From Comamonas granuli NBRC 101663 (GTDB taxonomy: Bacteria > Pseudomonadota > Gammaproteobacteria > Burkholderiales > Burkholderiaceae_C): a DNA stretch of 64,000 bases. Below are positions 60,122 to 64,000 of the stretch, in pieces. Location: the NCBI RefSeq assembly GCF_000739995.1, contig NZ_BBJX01000004.1:248001-312000 (forward strand), written 5' to 3'. How positions within the stretch are numbered: position 1 is the stretch's first letter; each line of letters opens with the position of its first letter. The notes under the pieces were generated by a model. It was not told where the DNA came from. It searched no databases and saw only the letters and a list, made by a program, of their open reading frames with translations. The translations under genes and the position numbers were made by a program.

Positions 60122-60556
60122 TCAGGAACGGCCCGCGCCCGCCCGGGCGGAGGACTGGGTGGCGAAGGTGATTTGCGTGAGGCCCACGCGGCGGGCGGCC
60201 TCCATCACCGAGATCACGGACTGGTGCGGCGCCATGGCGTCGGCGCTGATGATGACCACCGTGCCCTGGCCCGCGCGCGCAGCCTCGCGCAGCGCGGCAG
60301 CGAGCTGGTCCACGCCCTTGCCGTCCAGCCCCGTCTTGTTGATGGCGTAGCGCCCGTCGGCGGCCACGGCCACGATCACCTCCTTGGGGTGGTCGCGCTG
60401 CTGCTCGGCGTCGGCCACGGGCAGGGTGAGCTGCAGCTCGGTGAACTTGCTGTAGGTGGTGGTGAGCATCAGGAAGATGAGGATCACCAGCAGCACGTCG
60501 ATGAAGGGGATCAGGTTGATCTCCGGCTCTTCCTTGGTGCGGGGGCGGAAGTTCAT
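60122..60556 (-). CDS. ExbD/TolR family biopolymer transport protein
   Basis: A 144-residue protein with one N-terminal membrane helix ([19 protein letters not shown]) carrying the conserved Asp in FIDV, and a periplasmic domain. With the ExbB-like protein encoded just upstream it forms a proton-driven motor that powers TonB or Tol systems. It lies 7 bp upstream of lpxK, a gene order seen in other betaproteobacteria. Confidence 0.93.
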   Translation of the reverse strand: MNFRPRTKEEPEINLIPFIDVLLVILIFLMLTTTYSKFTELQLTLPVADAEQQRDHPKEVIVAVAADGRYAINKTGLDGKGVDQLAAALREAARAGQGTVVIISADAMAPHQSVISVMEAARRVGLTQITFATQSSARAGAGRS

Positions 60557-60575
60557 GGGGTGCGGCCCTTGGCGG

Positions 60576-61208
60576 TCACTTCTTGTGGCGCAGCAGGTGG
60601 CGCAGGAACTGCTCGGAGGCCAGCTCCAGCGTCAGCAGGTAGGCATCGACCCGGCCGCGGAAGTAGCGCCAGAAGATCAGCGCCGGGATGGCGATGATGA
60701 GGCCGAAGGCCGTGTTGTAGAGCGCCACCGAGATGCCGTGCGCGAGCTGCGCCGGGTTGCCGCTGCCCATGCCGGCCGCGCTGCTGCCCTGCGAGCCGAA
60801 GATCTCGATCATGCCCACCACCGTGCCCAGCAGGCCCAGCAGCGGCGCCGCCGAGGCGATGGTGGCCAGCGCGCTGAGGTATTTTTCCAGGCGGTGCGCG
60901 ACGACGCGGCCCGTGCCCTCCATGGCGGCGCGCAGGTCCGATTCGGTGCAGCGCGGCTGGCTGTTGAGCGTGCGCAGGCCCGTGGCCAGCACCTCACCCA
61001 GGGCGGAGTTCTGTGCCAGCTTGGCCACCACGTCCGGGCCGGGAATGGCCTGGGACGAGACGGAGATGGCTTCGTCGAGCAGCTTCGGGGGGGCGATGCG
61101 CGCGGTCTTGAGGGAGAGAAAGCGCTCGAAAATCAGCGCCAATGCAAGAACCGAGCAGGCGATCAGCGGCCAGATGGGCCAGCCTGCGGCTTGTATGATG
61201 GACAGCAA
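60576..61208 (-). CDS. MotA/TolQ/ExbB proton channel family protein
   Basis: A 210-residue membrane protein of three helices with the conserved stretch APLLGLLGTVVGMIEIF and the final YNTAFGLIIAIPALIFW. It is the partner of the ExbD-like protein. The start is probably a TTG at 61208 (LLSIIQAAGWPIWPL) with ggag 9 bases upstream; the longer frame starting at 61310 adds 34 residues without family similarity. Confidence 0.9.
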   Translation of the reverse strand: MLSIIQAAGWPIWPLIACSVLALALIFERFLSLKTARIAPPKLLDEAISVSSQAIPGPDVVAKLAQNSALGEVLATGLRTLNSQPRCTESDLRAAMEGTGRVVAHRLEKYLSALATIASAAPLLGLLGTVVGMIEIFGSQGSSAAGMGSGNPAQLAHGISVALYNTAFGLIIAIPALIFWRYFRGRVDAYLLTLELASEQFLRHLLRHKK

Positions 61209-61562
61209 TTGTCTGGTCTCCGCACGGATGGGCAAAAGGCGATTATGGCCCAGCTTTGCCGCCCCCCGGCGCGCATGGCAGGCGCCGCCCGGGCCTGCAT
61301 TTGTATGCATCTGTCACCCACAGAAATTGTGGATAACTTTGTGGAGAAGCTTGCGAACAAAGCCCGCTGGGCAGCGCCAATGCGTGACTGCAACAGATTG
61401 CTTATTTTTTGACCGGCAAAAAATCATTCAAAATCATGGGCTTGCACTTGATTGCGTGGTTTGCGGCGTATCCCGCAGGACAATTGCTTACAAAGCCCCG
61501 CTGGCTGCGGCCTGTGGAATACTGCAATGCAGCACGCCCGCTGCGGCGCATGGACAAAGACG
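61209..61562. other. Intergenic region with DnaA-box-like pair
   Basis: This 354-bp gap separates the ExbB-like gene and xseA, which are divergent. It includes tgtggataa (61328-61336), the exact complement of a consensus DnaA box, and tgtggagaa (61340-61348), one mismatch from it, in the same orientation 12 bp apart. The surrounding sequence is AT-rich relative to the window. It should hold both promoters. I see no coding frame or RNA gene in it. Confidence 0.45.
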
Positions 61563-62858
61563 ATGACCAGTGAAAACCCCGTCCTGGCGCCGCGCGTGTG
61601 GGACGTTGGCGCGCTGTGCCGCGCCGTTGCTGACACTCTGCAGGCGCGCTTCAATCCGGTGGCCGTGCGCGGCGAGATCACGGGCTTTGCGCGCGCATCC
61701 AGCGGGCACTGCTACTTCGCCCTCAAGGATGCGCAAGGCCAGATCCGCTGCGCCATGTTCCGGCGCGCCGCCGAGGGGCTGGGGTTCCTGCCGCGCGATG
61801 GCGAACTCGTCGAGGTGCGCGGCCGCCTGGGCGTGTACGAGCCGCGCGGCGATCTGCAGCTCGTCGTCGAGCACCTGCAGCGCGCGGGCCAGGGGGCCTT
61901 GTTCGAGCAGTTCCTGCGCCTGAAGGCGCGGCTGGAGGCCGAGGGCCTGTTCGACGCCGGCCGCAAGCGCGCCTTGCCCGCCATGCCGCGCGGCATCGGC
62001 CTGGTCACCTCGCCCGGGGCGGCCGCTTTGCACGACGTGGTGACGGCGCTGCGCCGGCGCGTGCCGCACATCCCCGTCGTGCTGGTGCCTGCGCTGGTGC
62101 AGGGGGCGGACGCAGGCGCGAGCATGTGCGCGGCCCTGGACGCGCTCTACGCCATGGCCCGGGCGGGCACGCCGCCCATCGACGTGATCCTGCTCGTGCG
62201 CGGCGGCGGCTCCATGGAAGACCTCTGGGCCTTCAACGACGAGCGGCTGGCGCGCACCATCGTGCAAAGCCCCGTGCCCGTGGTGAGCGGCGTGGGGCAC
62301 GAGACGGACTTCACCATCGCCGATTTCTGCGCCGACCTGCGCGCGCCCACGCCGACGGCGGCGGCCGAGCTCGTGGCCCCGCCGCAGGCGCAGTCGCTGG
62401 CCGCGCTCGAGCGCCTGGCCCAGCGCCTGCAGGAGGGCCTGCAGCGCCAGCTCGACGTGCGCGGCCAGCGCCTGGACCAGATCGGCGCGCGCCTGGGCCG
62501 CCCCTCGGGCCTGGTACAGCGCGAACAGCAGCGCCAGGCCCGGCTGGCCGGGCGCATGCGCCATGCCATGCTATTGAAGTTGCAGCAGCTTGCGCACGCC
62601 CAGCAAGCGCTGGAGGCCGATTTGCCGCTGACCATCGCGCACAGCCTGCAGGCGAGGGCCGAGCGCCTGGAGCGCTGCGCCCTGCGGCTGGACCTGCTGG
62701 CGCCGCAGCGCGTGCTGCAGCGCGGCTACGCCATGCTGGCCGACAGCGAGGGCCGCATCGTGAGCCATGTACGGCAGGCCCGGCCGGGCGATACGCTGCA
62801 GGCCACGCTGGCCGACGGGCAGCTCGCGCTGCACGTGCAGGCCGTGGCCCCGCGCTGA
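61563..62858 (+). CDS. xseA: Exodeoxyribonuclease VII large subunit
   Basis: A 431-residue XseA, the large subunit of the exonuclease that degrades single-stranded DNA from both ends. The OB-fold (about 18-110, RGEITGFARASSGHCYFALKD) and the nuclease core (GLVTSPGAAALHDV, LVRGGGSMEDLWAFNDE, VGHETDFTIAD) are visible, then a long coiled-coil region. ATG at 61563 begins MTSENPV; the frame extends upstream without support. Residues of about 337-354 are encoded by a repeat copy. Confidence 0.95.
   Translation: MTSENPVLAPRVWDVGALCRAVADTLQARFNPVAVRGEITGFARASSGHCYFALKDAQGQIRCAMFRRAAEGLGFLPRDGELVEVRGRLGVYEPRGDLQLVVEHLQRAGQGALFEQFLRLKARLEAEGLFDAGRKRALPAMPRGIGLVTSPGAAALHDVVTALRRRVPHIPVVLVPALVQGADAGASMCAALDALYAMARAGTPPIDVILLVRGGGSMEDLWAFNDERLARTIVQSPVPVVSGVGHETDFTIADFCADLRAPTPTAAAELVAPPQAQSLAALERLAQRLQEGLQRQLDVRGQRLDQIGARLGRPSGLVQREQQRQARLAGRMRHAMLLKLQQLAHAQQALEADLPLTIAHSLQARAERLERCALRLDLLAPQRVLQRGYAMLADSEGRIVSHVRQARPGDTLQATLADGQLALHVQAVAPR
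62571..62625 (-). repeat. Dispersed repeat copy inside xseA
   Basis: On the minus strand the copy reads gcaaatcggcctccagcgct and continues to caagctgctgcaacttcaat. It matches copy 24601-24660 at both ends. It encodes part of the coiled-coil region of XseA, in frame with it. Confidence 0.7.
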
Positions 62859-62990
62859 ACCACGGGGGCGGCAGGGCCATATCCCCAGGCCAGCAGGATC
62901 GGGGGCTTGTTCCTACAATGGAGGGCTGCACATGCACCGCCCGCGCGCACCGCGCACGGCGGCACCCACCACTACAGAAAGGACTGCCCC

Positions 62991-63572
62991 ATGGAACACA
63001 CCCTGCCCGCGCTGCCCTATGCGATCGATGCCCTGGCCCCGCACTACAGCAAGGAAACCCTGGAGTACCACCACGGCAAGCACCACAACGCCTACGTCGT
63101 CAACCTCAACAACCTGCAAAAGGGCACCGAGTTCGAGGCCATGACGCTCGAAGAGATCGTCAAGAAGTCCAGCGGCGGCATCTACAACAACGCCGCCCAG
63201 ATCTGGAACCACACCTTCTTCTGGAACTGCATGGCCCCCAACGGCGGCGGTGAGCCCACGGGCGCGCTGGCCGCGGCCATCACCGCCAAGTGGGGCAGCT
63301 ATGCCGCCTTCAAGGACGCCTTCGTCAAGAGCGCCGTGGGCAACTTCGGCTCCGGCTGGACCTGGCTGGTGAAGAAGGCCGACGGCAGCGTGGACATCGT
63401 CAACACCGGCGCTGCCGGCACGCCGCTGACCACCGCCGACAAGGCCCTGCTGACCGTGGACGTGTGGGAGCACGCCTACTACATCGACTACCGCAACCTG
63501 CGCCAGAAGTTCGTCGAGACCTTCCTCGACAAGCTGGTGAACTGGAAGTTCGCCGAGGCCAACTTCGCCTGA
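62991..63572 (+). CDS. sodB: Superoxide dismutase (Fe)
   Basis: A 193-residue iron-type superoxide dismutase, which converts superoxide to peroxide and oxygen. Metal ligands are seen in [20 protein letters not shown] and [14 protein letters not shown]. Iron form is favoured by [13 protein letters not shown] and the FGSGWTWLV segment. No signal peptide, so cytosolic. A -10-like tacaat lies at 62914-62919, and a terminator follows. Confidence 0.96.
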   Translation: MEHTLPALPYAIDALAPHYSKETLEYHHGKHHNAYVVNLNNLQKGTEFEAMTLEEIVKKSSGGIYNNAAQIWNHTFFWNCMAPNGGGEPTGALAAAITAKWGSYAAFKDAFVKSAVGNFGSGWTWLVKKADGSVDIVNTGAAGTPLTTADKALLTVDVWEHAYYIDYRNLRQKFVETFLDKLVNWKFAEANFA

Positions 63573-63596
63573 GCGCCGCGCACGCGCGCACCCCGC

Positions 63597-63619
63597 ACGG
63601 CCCGCAAGGGCCGTTTTTT
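63597..63619 (+). terminator. Intrinsic terminator after sodB
   Basis: Stem acggccc / gggccgt (63597-63603 and 63608-63614) with a gcaa loop, then T-run to 63619. An overlapping alternative hairpin (ggccgttttt with aaaaacggcc, 63610-63633) could serve the convergent DUF192 gene. Confidence 0.88.
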
Positions 63620-63625
63620 ATGGGA

Positions 63626-63674
63626 AAAACGGCCCCCAGGCTTATGGGGGCTGCGCAAGCAGCTATGAAAGAAG
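63626..63674 (+). repeat. Dispersed repeat copy between sodB and DUF192 gene
   Basis: The segment aaaacggcccccaggcttat is followed by gggggctgcgcaagcagcta and tgaaag. The right core GCGCAAGCAGCTAT is exact and the left arm CAGGCTTAT is close to the CAGCGCTTAT of other copies. It overlaps the end of the terminator region. Confidence 0.7.
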
Positions 63675-63681
63675 GAGCGCC

Positions 63682-64000
63682 TTAAGGCTTGCGGAACGGC
63701 GTGCCCTGCAGCTTGAACCCGGGCTTGATGCCGCGCTGGGCGAACCAGCCCTGGTTCATCTCCAGCACGAAGCGCACGGGCTTGGCCGAGCAGTGCGAAT
63801 CGAGCGACTGCGGCTTCATGTCGGCGAGGTTGACGATGCTGCCGTCGTCGGCCACGAAGGCCGCGGTCAGCGGCAGCAGCGTGTTCTTCATCCAGAAGCA
63901 CTGCTGGGCCGGCTGCTCGAACACGAACAGCATGCCCTCGTGCGCAGGCATGTCGCGCCGGTGCATCAGGCCGGTGGCCCGCTCCGCATCGGACAGGGCC
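63682..64000 (-). CDS. DUF192 family protein (partial, N-terminus beyond window)
   Basis: The window contains the last 105 codons. The visible part, ATGLMHRRDMPAHEGMLFVFE, then QQCFWMKNTLLPLTAAFV and QRGIKPGF, is typical of DUF192 proteins, which are small, often exported, with unknown function. The open frame continues past 64000 at the same reading frame, so the ATG at 63966 is internal. It converges on sodB. Confidence 0.88.
   Translation of the reverse strand, partial: ALSDAERATGLMHRRDMPAHEGMLFVFEQPAQQCFWMKNTLLPLTAAFVADDGSIVNLADMKPQSLDSHCSAKPVRFVLEMNQGWFAQRGIKPGFKLQGTPFRKP

Overview
The window is dense, high-GC bacterial chromosome with short gaps and many 4-base start/stop overlaps. The protein families, several branched-chain-amino-acid-type (HAAT) binding proteins, the lexA, adk-kdsB-Trm112-lpxK and pepA-holC neighbourhoods and the overall style point to a betaproteobacterium of the order Burkholderiales, most likely family Comamonadaceae (Acidovorax-like). 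The placement is inferred from remembered family context, not from a search. I see no rRNA, tRNA, CRISPR array, phage or insertion sequence.

Layout. 1-4.9 kb: end of a membrane acyltransferase-like gene, then a leftward translationally coupled set (selO, msrB, yciB, bolA, PpiC-type foldase) and an AraC-type regulator. 5-7.5 kb: a lipoprotein carboxylesterase and a Crp-type regulator. 7.6-19.1 kb: two HAAT-type binding proteins, an acyl-CoA synthetase, the permeases and ATPases LivHMGF, a FadB-like multifunctional enzyme and a thiolase; together they look like uptake, CoA activation and beta-oxidation of a carboxylic acid. 19.2-22.2 kb: an acetyltransferase-Rnk fusion and an acyl-CoA dehydrogenase. 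22.2-26.2 kb: a PhnCDE-like ABC importer with a fused double permease, and a deaminase. 26.4-30.6 kb: a rightward set of oxidoreductases, a thioesterase and a glutathione-transferase-like gene.

30.6-37.2 kb is the most unusual part: a repeat protein with curlin-like Asn/Gln ladders, a small secreted protein, a CsgG-like outer-membrane lipoprotein fused to peptidoglycan-binding and DUF4384-like domains, and a Sel1/TPR-like secreted protein run leftward, divergent from a NarL-type response regulator and its histidine kinase. I interpret it as a regulated export system for a functional amyloid that does not match the classical curli (csg), Fap or holdfast (hfa) gene sets.

37.3-47.8 kb: housekeeping and metabolic genes (tex, an HDOD protein, an iron alcohol dehydrogenase, an exported hydratase-like protein, an esterase, a thioesterase-acetyltransferase fusion, an aminotransferase, a CysB-type regulator, cbiX). 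47.8-54.9 kb: lptG, lptF, pepA, holC, a third HAAT-type binding protein and a 2-hydroxyacid dehydrogenase. 55-64 kb: lexA with its own SOS box, asparaginase, adk, kdsB, a Trm112-like protein, lpxK, an ExbD/TolR and ExbB/TolQ pair, xseA, sodB and the start of a DUF192 gene.

A dispersed repeat of about 50-60 bp, with an inner GCGCTT/AAGCGC hairpin followed by an AAGCAGCTAT core, occurs at least eight times. Some copies lie between genes and others lie in frame inside tex, the asparaginase, lpxK and xseA, so it resembles a protein-embedded palindromic repeat.
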